From the NCBI RefSeq assembly GCF_900143075.1, contig NZ_FRCY01000005.1:419426-483425 (forward strand): a stretch of 64,000 nt of DNA, read 5' to 3'. Source of the stretch: Cyclobacterium lianum. Lineage in GTDB: Bacteria > Bacteroidota > Bacteroidia > Cytophagales > Cyclobacteriaceae. This document shows positions 8,331 to 17,589 of this stretch, piece after piece; the stretch's first letter is position 1; each line of letters begins with the position of its first letter. Position numbers and translations under genes: made by a program. The notes under the pieces are model-generated. The model searched no databases. It had not been told where the DNA came from and saw only the letters and a program-made list of their open reading frames with translations.

Positions 8331-9896
8331 CTATTTTGCATAGTTCACAGACCGCATTTCACGGATCACCGTAATTTTTATTTGTCCGGGATATTGCATT
8401 TCCTTTTCGATTTTTTGAGATATTTCAAAAGAGAGGCGACCTGCAGTCGTATCGTCCACATTATCCGCATCTACCAAAACGCGCAATTCTCTACCGGCCT
8501 GCATGGCGAAGCATTTGTTGACCCCGTCAAAACTAAGGGCAAGGTCTTCCAGATCCTTGAGCCGCTTGATATAGCTGTCCATGATCTCCCTTCTGGCGCC
8601 GGGTCTGGATCCAGAGATGGCATCACAAGCCTGCACGATAGGCGAAAGCATAGAAGTCATCTCTATTTCATCGTGGTGGGCCCCTATGGCATTGATGACC
8701 TCAGGGTGTTCCTTATACTTCTTGGCCAGCTCCATTCCTAAAATGGCATGCGGCAATTCGGCTTCTTCCGGATATACTTTTCCGATATCATGAAGCAATC
8801 CTGCCCGTTTGGCCAGCTTGGCATTGATACCCATTTCTGCTGCCATGGTAGCACAAAGCTTGGCTACCTCTCTGGAATGCTGTAGCAGGTTTTGTCCGTA
8901 CGAGGAGCGAAAACGCATCCTGCCTACCATTTTGATCAATTCGGGATGCAACCCATGGATCCCAAGATCAATACAGGTTCTTTCGCCAATTTCGATAATC
9001 TCCTCATCGATATTTTTTTCTGTCTTGGCCACCACTTCCTCGATGCGGGCGGGATGAATCCTGCCGTCCTGAACCAGACGGTGCAGGGACAAGCGTGCTA
9101 CCTCTCTTCTGACCGGGTCAAAACCAGAAATAATGATCGCTTCCGGCGTGTCATCCACGACAATTTCTATACCTGTAGCCGCTTCCAGTGCCCGGATATT
9201 TCTACCCTCCCTACCTATAATTTTTCCTTTGACATCATCGCTTTCGATATTGAATACAGAGACACAATTTTCTATGGCGTGCTCCGTGGCGGTGCGCTGA
9301 ATGGTATCGAGCACAATCTTCTTGGCCTGTTTGGTTGCACTCAACTTGGCCTGATCCAGAATGTCTTTGATATGTGAAGAAGCTTTGGTAGCGGCCTCAT
9401 CCTTGAGCATTTCTATCAACTGATCCCTGGCCTCTTCACGTGTAAGCAATGCCACTTTCTCCAGGTCAGTAATACGCTGTTGGGTCACTTTGTCCAATTC
9501 TTCTTTCCGGACCTGCACGGCATGCAGCTGAGCATTCAAGTTCTCCTTTCTGCTGTCCAGCTCGGCTTCTTTGCGCTTGAGCTGCTCCATCTCCTTGGAC
9601 AATACCTGTTCCCTCTGCTTGAGTTTGTTTTCATTGGTAATCAGAATATTCTTCTTCTTCCCTACCTCATCTTCAAACTCGGATTTAAGCCGCAGGTATT
9701 TTTCTTTGGCTTCGAGTATCTTGTCCTTTTTAAGCCCTTCAGCAGTTATTTCCGCTTCTCTGACAATGCTCTTAGCCTTTTCCCTGGCTTCAGCTTCTAC
9801 TTTTTTACTGTTGTTCTTGATAAACAATCCCGCCAGGAGCGCCCCCAGCAGCAAGCCGACAACGCCTGATAAAATAATGTATATTGGAATTCCCAT
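8331..9896 (-). CDS. rny: Ribonuclease Y
   Basis: A 521-residue endoribonuclease that starts bulk mRNA decay. The order is typical: an N-terminal membrane anchor (residues 4-25), a long charged coiled coil (about 30-200), a KH RNA-binding domain with GREGRNIR (about 230), and an HD domain with the HDIGK motif (about 370). The length matches the family. It is the last gene of a minus-strand cluster pheT / coiled-coil protein / zapA / rny, and a strong terminator follows. Confidence 0.97.
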   Translation of the reverse strand: MGIPIYIILSGVVGLLLGALLAGLFIKNNSKKVEAEAREKAKSIVREAEITAEGLKKDKILEAKEKYLRLKSEFEDEVGKKKNILITNENKLKQREQVLSKEMEQLKRKEAELDSRKENLNAQLHAVQVRKEELDKVTQQRITDLEKVALLTREEARDQLIEMLKDEAATKASSHIKDILDQAKLSATKQAKKIVLDTIQRTATEHAIENCVSVFNIESDDVKGKIIGREGRNIRALEAATGIEIVVDDTPEAIIISGFDPVRREVARLSLHRLVQDGRIHPARIEEVVAKTEKNIDEEIIEIGERTCIDLGIHGLHPELIKMVGRMRFRSSYGQNLLQHSREVAKLCATMAAEMGINAKLAKRAGLLHDIGKVYPEEAELPHAILGMELAKKYKEHPEVINAIGAHHDEIEMTSMLSPIVQACDAISGSRPGARREIMDSYIKRLKDLEDLALSFDGVNKCFAMQAGRELRVLVDADNVDDTTAGRLSFEISQKIEKEMQYPGQIKITVIREMRSVNYAK

Positions 9897-9966
9897 AGAT
9901 ATATTTGAGTTTATCTACCGGAAAAAACAGGAAACTGCTGTGAAGAAAAAAGCTGCTATAAACTCA

Positions 9967-10251
9967 TTAAAGTAGGGCTTCGAGACGCTGGTTGACCTGC
10001 AGGATGGCTTCTTTGACCTGTTCGCTGCCTTCTGCATGATCCTCATCCAATTCCATGGACTCTACCATGCAATCAAAGGCTACCATGGCCAGCAGATCCT
10101 GCCGGTCCTCCAATCCAAACTCTTCCCTGTACTTTTTAATTTTATCGTTAATTAATTTCCCCACCCGTCTGATTCTGGCCTCCTCATCGGCCTTCACTTT
10201 CATAGGATATTCTCTATCTCCTATTTTTATTCTGATTGAAAGTGTATCCAT
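9967..10251 (-). CDS. zapA: Cell division protein ZapA
   Basis: A 94-residue protein. The start at 10251 (MDTLSIRIKIGDREYPMKV) is preferred over an in-frame ATG 21 bases upstream because it follows the stop of the previous gene by one base and matches the ZapA N-terminus. ZapA binds and bundles FtsZ filaments at the division ring. The N-terminal beta hairpin and the following long helix (LINDKIKKYREEFG, then the C-terminal coiled coil) are visible. Its position next to a small coiled-coil gene suggests a ZapA/ZapB-like pair. Confidence 0.92.
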   Translation of the reverse strand: MDTLSIRIKIGDREYPMKVKADEEARIRRVGKLINDKIKKYREEFGLEDRQDLLAMVAFDCMVESMELDEDHAEGSEQVKEAILQVNQRLEALL

Positions 10252-10252
10252 A

Positions 10253-10540
10253 TTATTCAGACAGGTAAGCAATAATTTTGTCGATTTCTTTTATATAGTC
10301 ATCAATTCTTCCCTTCAATTCAGCAGATGCTCTATTTTCTACCGGTATGTTTCTTACAATTTTACTAATTTTAATTTGATTTTTAAAATCATCCAATATT
10401 TCTTCCTGATCCGAAAGCTTTTTTTTGTAATCCAAAAGTTGATTTTTAAGGGCAGTATTTTCCTGTTCAAGCCTGCTGACCTTATGTTCAACCTGCTCAG
10501 ATAGCCGTTCCAACCTTTGAAGTTCATCAAAAACCCTCAT
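10253..10540 (-). CDS. Small coiled-coil protein, ZapB-like by context
   Basis: This 95-residue protein is almost entirely heptad-patterned coiled coil for its first 60 residues (ELQRLERLSEQVEHKVSRL onward), with a second helix at the C-terminus. It lies between pheT (one base) and zapA (one base), clearly in one operon. Size, coiled coil and partner gene suggest a division-ring factor comparable to ZapB, but sequence similarity to proteobacterial ZapB cannot be claimed from what is seen. Confidence 0.75.
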   Translation of the reverse strand: MRVFDELQRLERLSEQVEHKVSRLEQENTALKNQLLDYKKKLSDQEEILDDFKNQIKISKIVRNIPVENRASAELKGRIDDYIKEIDKIIAYLSE

Positions 10541-10541
10541 C

Positions 10542-12953
10542 CTATTTTCTGATCAGCGCTCCGGTATTTTTTTCAAATGCAGCCATCAGCCTACCCATCG
10601 TTTTGTCTATCACCTTGTCCGTAAGGGTCTGCCGATCGTCCTGCAGATAAAAACTCAGGGCATAGGCCTTTTTTCCTGTGTCCACTTTGTCTCCTCTGTA
10701 AACATCAAAAACATGGATCCTTTTCAACAATTTGCCGCCTGCCTTTAAGGCCAATTGTCGCAATTGATCGAATGTGACTGTCCGGTCAATGACCAGGGAA
10801 AGATCTCTTCTCACTTCCGGAAACTTTGAGATTTCCTGAAATTTTTCCTGGCTCCTGGCAAGTTTGCCAAGTGTATTCCAGTTTAGTTCCGCAAAATAAA
10901 CCTCCTGTTTCACCTCCGCCAATTTGCATGTCGACCCATCCAGCAATCCAATCTTTCCAATTTCCTCCTGGCCTATTTTCAATGCAAGGCCAAAGGAAAA
11001 CGGTGCTTCTTCCAGCAGATCTACTTCAGGCTGCCGGATATTTAATTTGGTCAAAAGGGCTTCCACCACTGCATACAGCTCAGGAAAACCATTTGGCTTT
11101 ACTGCCTCTATCCAGTTTTCCTGCCTGGCATTGCCGGTAAGGAGGAGTGATAACTTTTTTGCCTCTCTGTATTCTCCATTGCTTTGAGAGTAAACGGATC
11201 CAAACTCAAATAATTTCAGATCTTTTTGCCTTCGATTGATATTGTGAGCCAGAACTTCCAGACCGGTAAACAATAAATCTTGTCGCAAGACCCCCAGATC
11301 TTCACTCAGTTTGTTCAGGATGACCACATCCTGCGCTGCATCGATATGCGGAGATTTTCCCGAATAGCTGGATTTGGTAAGTGAATTGGTAATGATCTCG
11401 CTGTACCCCATTCCCGCCAACATTTCCGAAACCCTGTATTGCAATTTGTTCAGGTCCTTCTCCGGATGTTCGGCCAGAAAATCAGACTGATAGTTTTCCG
11501 CCAGAGGTATGGCGTCAAATCCATAGATCCGTAATATTTCTTCGATAACATCGGCTTCCCGGGTCACATCTACCCGATAGGGCTTGACCAGCGCCACAAA
11601 TCCTTCTTCCGATTCCTGGGTAAGCAATATATCCAGCGATTCCAGAATCTGCTTGATTTCCTTCCTGTCAATGACCTTGCCGATTAGCCTGTCGACGTTA
11701 CTGTACCGTACCGGAACCTGAAAATCAGCCACCTCTTCCGGATAAATATCGGTGATCTCCGAGCTGATCTCTCCACCGGCCAACTCTTTGATCAACAGGG
11801 CTGCTCTCTTGAGCGCGAATACCGGCATGTTTGGGTCTGTCCCCCGCTCAAACCGAAAGGAAGCGTCGGTTTTTATACCGTGGTGCTGTGCGCCCTTACG
11901 AATAATATCTGCTCCAAAACAGGCACTTTCCAGAAATATGGAGTGGGTAGAATCGCTCACTCCAGAGTCCAGACCACCCAGGATGCCTGCAATACACAAA
12001 CCTTCATCCCGGTCGCAGATCATCAACTCATCTCCGGTGAGCGTTCTTTCCTTGCCGTCTAAGGTGACAAATTTCGTACCTGCAGCCAGCTTTTTTACCT
12101 GTATTTCATTCCCCTTTATAATTCCGGCATCAAAGGCATGTAAAGGCTGTCCCAGATCATGCAAAATAAAATTGGTCACATCCACCACATTATTGATGGG
12201 CTCCAGGTCCAGCGCTTTGAGGTAATCCTGAAGCCATCCGGGAGAGGGCCCCACTTTCAGACCACTGATAGTCAACCCGGCATAGCGCGGACAGTCTTGG
12301 GTATCGGCCACAGTTACCTGAATTTTCAGCGTTTGATTATCAGGTTTAAAGTCACTGAGGTCCGGCAAGACCAATGGCTTGTGCAACAGGGCTTTCAGGT
12401 CCCGGGCTACACCCAAATGGGAAGCAGCGTCTGCCCGGTTTGGCGTAAGCCCGATTTCCAGCACATCGGTAGTGTGGAGCTCAAACAAGTCAGCCGCCGG
12501 GCTGCCATTGGGCAGATCGGTTTCCAATATCATGATCCCAGCATGTCCTGTTCCCAGGCCCAATTCATCTTCAGCACATATCATTCCCATCGAAACCTCG
12601 CCCCTGATTTTTGCTTTTTTGATTTCAAAAGCAGTACCATCCTTTGGATACAAAGTCGTTCCCACCCTGGCTACCGGTACTTTCTGTCCCTGAGCCACAT
12701 TGGGCGCACCGCACACGATGGGCACTATTTCTGATCCGATGTCTACTTTTGTCAGGCTGAGTTTGTCGGCATTGGGGTGCGGTTCACAACTGATCACTTC
12801 ACCAACGACCACCCCCCTAAGGCTGCCTTTCACCGATTCGAAAGTCGCCACTCCTTCCACTTCCAGACCTGATGCAGTCAGTAAATCGGATATTTCCTCT
12901 GTAGATTGCTCAAATGGAATAAAATCTTTAAGGCGGTTGATCGAAATTTTCAT
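10542..12953 (-). CDS. pheT: Phenylalanyl-tRNA synthetase beta subunit
   Basis: An 803-residue protein, the normal length of the long bacterial form. It contains the N-terminal B1 region and EMAP/OB tRNA-binding domain (PHPNADKLSL at about residue 57), the B3/B4 editing domain, the B5 domain, the catalytic-like core and the C-terminal ferredoxin-fold anticodon-binding domain (SKFPEVRRDLSLVIDR, about 710). It pairs with PheS, not present here, to charge tRNA-Phe. It heads the cluster with the coiled-coil gene, zapA and rny. Confidence 0.97.
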   Translation of the reverse strand: MKISINRLKDFIPFEQSTEEISDLLTASGLEVEGVATFESVKGSLRGVVVGEVISCEPHPNADKLSLTKVDIGSEIVPIVCGAPNVAQGQKVPVARVGTTLYPKDGTAFEIKKAKIRGEVSMGMICAEDELGLGTGHAGIMILETDLPNGSPAADLFELHTTDVLEIGLTPNRADAASHLGVARDLKALLHKPLVLPDLSDFKPDNQTLKIQVTVADTQDCPRYAGLTISGLKVGPSPGWLQDYLKALDLEPINNVVDVTNFILHDLGQPLHAFDAGIIKGNEIQVKKLAAGTKFVTLDGKERTLTGDELMICDRDEGLCIAGILGGLDSGVSDSTHSIFLESACFGADIIRKGAQHHGIKTDASFRFERGTDPNMPVFALKRAALLIKELAGGEISSEITDIYPEEVADFQVPVRYSNVDRLIGKVIDRKEIKQILESLDILLTQESEEGFVALVKPYRVDVTREADVIEEILRIYGFDAIPLAENYQSDFLAEHPEKDLNKLQYRVSEMLAGMGYSEIITNSLTKSSYSGKSPHIDAAQDVVILNKLSEDLGVLRQDLLFTGLEVLAHNINRRQKDLKLFEFGSVYSQSNGEYREAKKLSLLLTGNARQENWIEAVKPNGFPELYAVVEALLTKLNIRQPEVDLLEEAPFSFGLALKIGQEEIGKIGLLDGSTCKLAEVKQEVYFAELNWNTLGKLARSQEKFQEISKFPEVRRDLSLVIDRTVTFDQLRQLALKAGGKLLKRIHVFDVYRGDKVDTGKKAYALSFYLQDDRQTLTDKVIDKTMGRLMAAFEKNTGALIRK

Positions 12954-13007
12954 TTTTTTGGATTTGACTAAAATACAAATTTACGATAATTGACCTCTAC
13001 TGAAAGG

Positions 13008-13628
13008 TTATTTATCGTAATTTTTCTCTCCTGCCCGGATGGCTATATCGAGGATATTTTCCCGGGGAGGGATGGGGCAGGCAAAATCCGGATTATACGC
13101 ACAGTAAGGGTTAAAGGCCAGATTGAAATCAATGGTGATAGAAGACTGGCCATCCTGCCTCAGATTTAAATAACGGCCTCCGCCATAGGTTTCATCGCCA
13201 CTGGTTTCGTCGGCAAAAGCCAGAAAAAAGTTTCTCCTGTCCGTTTCATCCTCCGCCTGCAGCAACAGTAACTTCAGCCCCTTGCCCCTCAAATCAAATT
13301 CTGCGTAAGAATGGCGGATGTACCTTTCCAGGGAACCGTCTGTCATGGGGATTTCGAGTATCCGCCTGTTTTCCACCGGCACAAGTCTTGCTCTTACCTT
13401 GTATTCGGGATCTATGGGATAAAAATCAAGAGAGTCCAGTTCATCTTTTTGCTCCTCCTCCAGGGGCGAGTCAAGATTGTACTTCAAAAATTTAAATTGC
13501 CGCTCTCTTTCTGCTGTTATGCTTTCCTGATACAGCTCGGGATCTGTTGTTCCGGTAAACGTATATATGAGGGAAATGCCGACAACCAGGCCCACCAGGA
13601 CCATAAATATGCTTTTTTTACTCATCAT
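13008..13628 (-). CDS. DUF1684-family exported protein
   Basis: A 206-residue protein with an N-terminal hydrophobic segment (MVLVGLVVGISLIYTF) that is a signal anchor or signal peptide. The C-terminal region carries the hallmark NPYCAYNPDFACPIPPREN pattern of DUF1684 proteins, whose biochemical role is unknown. Two adjacent ATG codons are possible starts. The gene follows radC by three bases and is probably co-transcribed with it. Confidence 0.85.
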   Translation of the reverse strand: MMSKKSIFMVLVGLVVGISLIYTFTGTTDPELYQESITAERERQFKFLKYNLDSPLEEEQKDELDSLDFYPIDPEYKVRARLVPVENRRILEIPMTDGSLERYIRHSYAEFDLRGKGLKLLLLQAEDETDRRNFFLAFADETSGDETYGGGRYLNLRQDGQSSITIDFNLAFNPYCAYNPDFACPIPPRENILDIAIRAGEKNYDK

Positions 13629-13631
13629 GTA

Positions 13632-14327
13632 TCAAATCATGCCTTCATCTGCAAAGCTAAAATAGCCAACATCTGTGAAAATAACATGATCTAATACAGG
13701 AAGGTCCAGATTTTGACCTACAAGGCACAGTTTTTTGGTCAGGCTGATGTCCGCATTAGAAGGCTTGAGGGATCCTGAGGGATGGTTATGAACCAAAATA
13801 ATGGCATTAGCCAGGTATTCCATACCATATTTGAAAATCAATTTGGGATCAGCTATGGTGGCAGAGGTACCCCCCTGACTGATCAATTGCTTCTTGATGA
13901 CCAGATTACTGCGGTTCAGGAATAAAGCATAAAAAAATTCGACGGTCTCGTCCTGCAGTTCCTGCCGCATCAATCGGTACACATCTGCAGAAGAACTGAT
14001 TTTGGTTTTCTGCCTGGGCTCGGTCATCTTTCTCCTTCTCCCAAGTTCCAGGGCGCTGACAATACTGATGGCCTTTGCCTCTCCTATCCCTTTAAATTTT
14101 CTGAGGTCATTTACAGAGAGTCTGGCCAATTGGCTGAGGTCATTGCCCACACTCTGCAGAATGTGTCTTGCCAGATCTACAGCACTCAGGTATCTCGTGC
14201 CCGACCCGATCAAAATTGCAATTAGTTCGGCATCCGTCAAATGAGTTTTCCCCCTAAGCAATAATTTTTCTCTGGGTCTGTCTTCCTCCGCCAATGCAGC
14301 GATGCGTATAGAACGATAATCTTCCAT
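13632..14327 (-). CDS. radC: RadC-family JAB/MPN protein
   Basis: A 231-residue protein with an N-terminal helix-hairpin-helix region (LRKFKGIGEAKA, about 77-88) and a C-terminal JAB1/MPN metalloprotease-like domain with the zinc-binding HNHPSG motif (about residues 180-185). Despite the name RadC, a direct repair role is doubtful in studied bacteria. The usual length and full motif set suggest it is intact. It precedes the DUF1684 gene by three bases. Confidence 0.93.
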   Translation of the reverse strand: MEDYRSIRIAALAEEDRPREKLLLRGKTHLTDAELIAILIGSGTRYLSAVDLARHILQSVGNDLSQLARLSVNDLRKFKGIGEAKAISIVSALELGRRRKMTEPRQKTKISSSADVYRLMRQELQDETVEFFYALFLNRSNLVIKKQLISQGGTSATIADPKLIFKYGMEYLANAIILVHNHPSGSLKPSNADISLTKKLCLVGQNLDLPVLDHVIFTDVGYFSFADEGMI

Positions 14328-14442
14328 GGTAAAAAAAATATGGCTGAAAACTTTCGCTTTGGCAAACCCAATCTGCCCGCTAATTCTATCGAAAAACCCA
14401 TGGTTTGACCGAAGTCTTCACTAAAAGTATAAAAAAATCGAC

Positions 14443-14473
14443 AATAAAAAAACCCTGTTCGGCGAACAGGGTT
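14443..14473 (-). terminator. Terminator of rpsT
   Basis: A perfect ten-base-pair stem (aaccctgttc / gaacagggtt) with a three-base loop is followed by seven T on the minus strand, 30 bases after the rpsT stop. Confidence 0.92.
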
Positions 14474-14502
14474 CTGATTATTCTTACAAACAGGTAGCCA
14501 AC

Positions 14503-14757
14503 TTATGACAGGCTGTTGACAAACCTGGTCAGTTTTGACTTTTTATTGGCTGCATTGTTCCTGTGGATCACATTTTTCTTGGCCAGCCTGTCGATCATGG
14601 AAGTCACCTGCTTCAACAGCTCCTGCGCCTCGGTCTTGTCCTCCGTGTTTTTCAATCTTTTGATAAAGGTCCGGGTAGTTTTGGCCTGGTACCTGTTCCT
14701 CAACCTCTTGGCTTCATTTGCACGAATTCTCTTTAAAGCCGATTTGTGATTTGCCAT
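14503..14757 (-). CDS. rpsT: 30S ribosomal protein S20
   Basis: An 84-residue basic protein beginning MANHKSALKRIRANEAKRLRN, the conserved start of S20, and rich in Lys and Arg along three long helices. It binds 16S rRNA early in small-subunit assembly. It is transcribed alone, with a good promoter at 14800-14830 and a terminator at 14443-14473. Confidence 0.97.
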   Translation of the reverse strand: MANHKSALKRIRANEAKRLRNRYQAKTTRTFIKRLKNTEDKTEAQELLKQVTSMIDRLAKKNVIHRNNAANKKSKLTRFVNSLS

Positions 14758-14799
14758 ATGTGTTTATGATTAACTTTTTTCGTATTCTTTTAAGGATTG

Positions 14800-14830
14800 C
14801 AAATTTAACTGTTTAATTTCTAATTGCAAA
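14800..14830 (-). promoter_or_regulatory. Promoter of rpsT
   Basis: On the minus strand TTTG (14827-14830), 19 bases, then TAAATTTG (14800-14807), a close match to the Bacteroidota -33/-7 consensus. It sits about 42 bases before the rpsT start codon. Confidence 0.72.
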
Positions 14831-15211
14831 AAATTTAATCAAAATAGCGCATCATTACCAGACCTTTCTGATATCAAATAGGCCGGCATTGACCCGGACC
14901 TGATTGAATGCTGTGTTATCATTAGCGCCTGATCATGCTCTCAACAGCACCTATCGGGTATCGACTTTGACCATGCAAACAGGCTTTTCGCTTCCGATCC
15001 ACCGATATCGGCAGGAACAAATACAGAAGTGTCGTGTACCTGGGCTGGCACATAATCAAATGTACTGTTTTTTTGGTATATTCAGTTCCCTATGTAGTAT
15101 TCAGACCGCCCATTGTCGCAAGAAAATGTTGAAATCATTATCCTTTGCGGATTTGGGAATTTCTTTCAAAAATCCTTAAATTAATGGCTTGTGTTCATTT
15201 TGTAACCGCCT
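14831..15211. other. Intergenic region with no recognised feature
   Basis: About 380 bases between the rpsT promoter and the phospholipase-like gene. A reading frame of 91 codons on the plus strand (14904-15179) has no protein-like composition. No tRNA fold, repeat or strong promoter is seen. Confidence 0.5.
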
Positions 15212-16270
15212 ATGCGCCTGCTGCTGGTAATACTGGCCCTGCATCTGCTATGTTTAAACCGGGGTTTTGCCTGGGGTTTTTATGCGCACCGACTGATCAA
15301 CCGCCAGGCGGTATTCTCCCTTCCACCAGAAATGATGGTGTGTTTCAAACCTCACATCAACTATATCAGTGAAAAGGCGGTAAATCCGGACCGGCGTCGG
15401 TATGCAGTAAAGGGTGAAGCGGAAAAACACTTTATCGACCTGGATATTTACGGAGACAGTGCATGGGTTAAATTGCCACGATATTGGTCAGATGCTGTCG
15501 CAACGTTTGGTGAGGACAGCCTGCGAAACTCCGGTATTGCGCCATGGAGCACCTATCAAACCTTCCTACAGTTGACCAGGGCATTTGAGCAAAAGGATTT
15601 GAGCCTTATTCTACGTCTTGCCGCAGACCTGGGGCACTATATTGCAGACATCCACGTACCCTTGCATACCACCAAAAATTACAACGGGCAGTTCACGGGG
15701 CAGTATGGCATACACGGCTTCTGGGAAAGCCGGCTTCCTGAATTGTTCGCTTCGGACTATAATTTTTTTGTAGGGAAGGCCGAGTACATTTCGCAACCTC
15801 AGGCGGCCATATGGGAAACCATTGCCCGATCACATGTAGCGCTTGACTCGGTTTTGGGGTTTGAAAAACAATTGAACGACCGCTTCCCTGAAGATAAGAA
15901 ATATAGCTTTGAAGAAAGGGGAGGAATCAATACCCGGGTTTACGCCAAAGCCTACAGCCAGTCCTACCACCAAATGCTATCCGGACAAGTGGAAAGACAA
16001 ATGCGTAATACCATCAAGATGATCGCCGATTTCTGGTACACCGCCTGGATTCTGGCTGGCCAGCCAGATATGGGCACAGACATTGTACTGCCAGAAGAAA
16101 AGGATAGCCTCTACCTGCCGGACGAGTCCCTGAAAGAAATCCGGCAACATGACAGTAGCTTTAATGCCCCGCCAGGACCCGTCTGGATGAATTCAGGTAC
16201 TGCCCGATACTTTTGGCCAGTCGTTCGAAAGTATCGCGAAAGACGTCCTCGTTTTCTTCTAACAGGGTAA
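15212..16270 (+). CDS. Exported zinc-dependent phospholipase C / S1-P1 nuclease-like protein
   Basis: A 352-residue protein. A signal peptide (MRLLLVILALHLLCLNRGFA) is followed at once by WGFYAH. The mature N-terminal Trp and the His five residues later match the Trp1/His6 zinc ligands of bacterial phospholipase C and P1 nuclease. Further ligands fit: HFIDLD, then HYIADIHVPLH (His, Asp at +4, His at +10), then HGFWE. It probably hydrolyses phosphodiester bonds in the periplasm or outside; lipid or nucleic-acid specificity cannot be told. The last 110 bases overlap the aminotransferase gene on the other strand. Confidence 0.85.
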   Translation: MRLLLVILALHLLCLNRGFAWGFYAHRLINRQAVFSLPPEMMVCFKPHINYISEKAVNPDRRRYAVKGEAEKHFIDLDIYGDSAWVKLPRYWSDAVATFGEDSLRNSGIAPWSTYQTFLQLTRAFEQKDLSLILRLAADLGHYIADIHVPLHTTKNYNGQFTGQYGIHGFWESRLPELFASDYNFFVGKAEYISQPQAAIWETIARSHVALDSVLGFEKQLNDRFPEDKKYSFEERGGINTRVYAKAYSQSYHQMLSGQVERQMRNTIKMIADFWYTAWILAGQPDMGTDIVLPEEKDSLYLPDESLKEIRQHDSSFNAPPGPVWMNSGTARYFWPVVRKYRERRPRFLLTG

Positions 16271-17495
16271 CTCTGAAGCCTCTTAGGTCGGAGCAAAACG
16301 AACTTACGGGAACTACGCATATCTTCTCTGAAGCCAGCAGGTTGTAGACAAATCGTTTGTCATGCGGCATTTCTTTCTCCTGCAGCCAGGTATCCAGGTA
16401 GCCCTGGATTCGCTGATCCTCTACTGGCAGGGACTGGTCTGCATCCAGCACCCCGTCGTCAAAGATGACCGTGTTGTAAAATGCCCCTTTGGTTTTGTTA
16501 AATTTGATGCCCTTCACATTCCCCAGTACCTCTTCCATGATCCGGCTTCTGGTTCCTATTGCAGCATTGGCCTGCTTGCGGTAGGCCTTGTAATCCGGGT
16601 GACTCATGATTTTGGGTATGGCCAACTGAGGAAGCGTAGTAGAACAAACCTCTATCATTTTTGCGTTTTCCAATGTAGCGCAAAGCTTGGAAAACTCTTC
16701 GGAGGTATGTTTGTTGTAAAATTCCATCCAACCACAGCGAGAGCCTGGCCAGGGAAACTCTTTGGAAATGCCCTTCAGGGAAATCCCCGGCAAATCATCT
16801 CCCAGAATCTCCGCGAGCCCTATGGCTTCATATCCATTATAGGTGATATTTTGATAAATTTCATCCGCTATGAGAAGGAGGTTAAACTCGCGGGCTATTG
16901 CTACAAAGCGGTCCAACACCTCTCTGGGATACACCATCCCGGTAGGATTGTCGGGGTTGATGATCAGTATGCCTACTATCGAGGGATTGTACTTTACCTT
17001 ATTGTACAAATCGTCCATATCAGGGTACCAGCTGTTATCGGGATCCAGATTATAGGTAATCGGTCGGGTATTGGCATGGGCCGCTTCTGCCGAACTGTGC
17101 GTGGAATAGGCAGGTGAAGGTCCAATGATCCTGGCAGTAGGTATCAGAAACTGATACAGCTTTGCAATTCCATCTCCCAGACCATTAAAAAACAGAATGT
17201 CTTCCGGCCCGATTTGCACACCCCCCTTTTGGTTGTTACAGGACGCGAGATACTTGCGCGTAGCCATCATACCTTTGCTGTCGGCATAGCCATAGCTGTG
17301 ATCATCCTGCACCAATCCTGAGACGATCTCCTTCATCCATGCCGGGATGGTATTGTTTTTCTGGATGGGGTCTCCAATGTTTTCCCACGTGATCTCATAT
17401 CCTAACTCCTCAATCATACGGGCTTTTTTTACAATACCCCTGATTTCGTAGTTCAACTCTTCGGCTCCCGGTCGCAATAACAATTGTCTCATCAT
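16161..17495 (-). CDS. PLP-dependent aminotransferase, class I/II
   Basis: A protein of about 444 residues. The start is put at 17495 (MMRQLLLRPGAEELNYEIR), since 13 upstream in-frame residues look non-native. It has the fold-type I signatures: NPDNPTGMVY for the cofactor-binding Asn, and SLKGISKEFPWPGSRCGW with the Schiff-base Lys and phosphate-binding Arg. It transfers amino groups between an amino acid and a 2-oxo acid; the substrate is unknown. The 3' end overlaps the convergent phospholipase-like gene by 110 bases. Confidence 0.9.
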   Translation of the reverse strand: MMRQLLLRPGAEELNYEIRGIVKKARMIEELGYEITWENIGDPIQKNNTIPAWMKEIVSGLVQDDHSYGYADSKGMMATRKYLASCNNQKGGVQIGPEDILFFNGLGDGIAKLYQFLIPTARIIGPSPAYSTHSSAEAAHANTRPITYNLDPDNSWYPDMDDLYNKVKYNPSIVGILIINPDNPTGMVYPREVLDRFVAIAREFNLLLIADEIYQNITYNGYEAIGLAEILGDDLPGISLKGISKEFPWPGSRCGWMEFYNKHTSEEFSKLCATLENAKMIEVCSTTLPQLAIPKIMSHPDYKAYRKQANAAIGTRSRIMEEVLGNVKGIKFNKTKGAFYNTVIFDDGVLDADQSLPVEDQRIQGYLDTWLQEKEMPHDKRFVYNLLASEKICVVPVSSFCSDLRGFRVTLLEENEDVFRDTFERLAKSIGQYLNSSRRVLAGH

Positions 17496-17589
17496 ATATT
17501 TACCTGGTATTCCCTTTATATCACAAAGAAACAAAAAAAGGATTTTAACCTATTCACTTCAGAAAATAAAAGCAAGGCATATAGGGATT

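Noticed and set aside
14831..15211. Possible tRNA or small RNA between rpsT and the phospholipase gene
   Set aside because: No cloverleaf, no GTTCGA-type T loop, and no strong hairpin was found.
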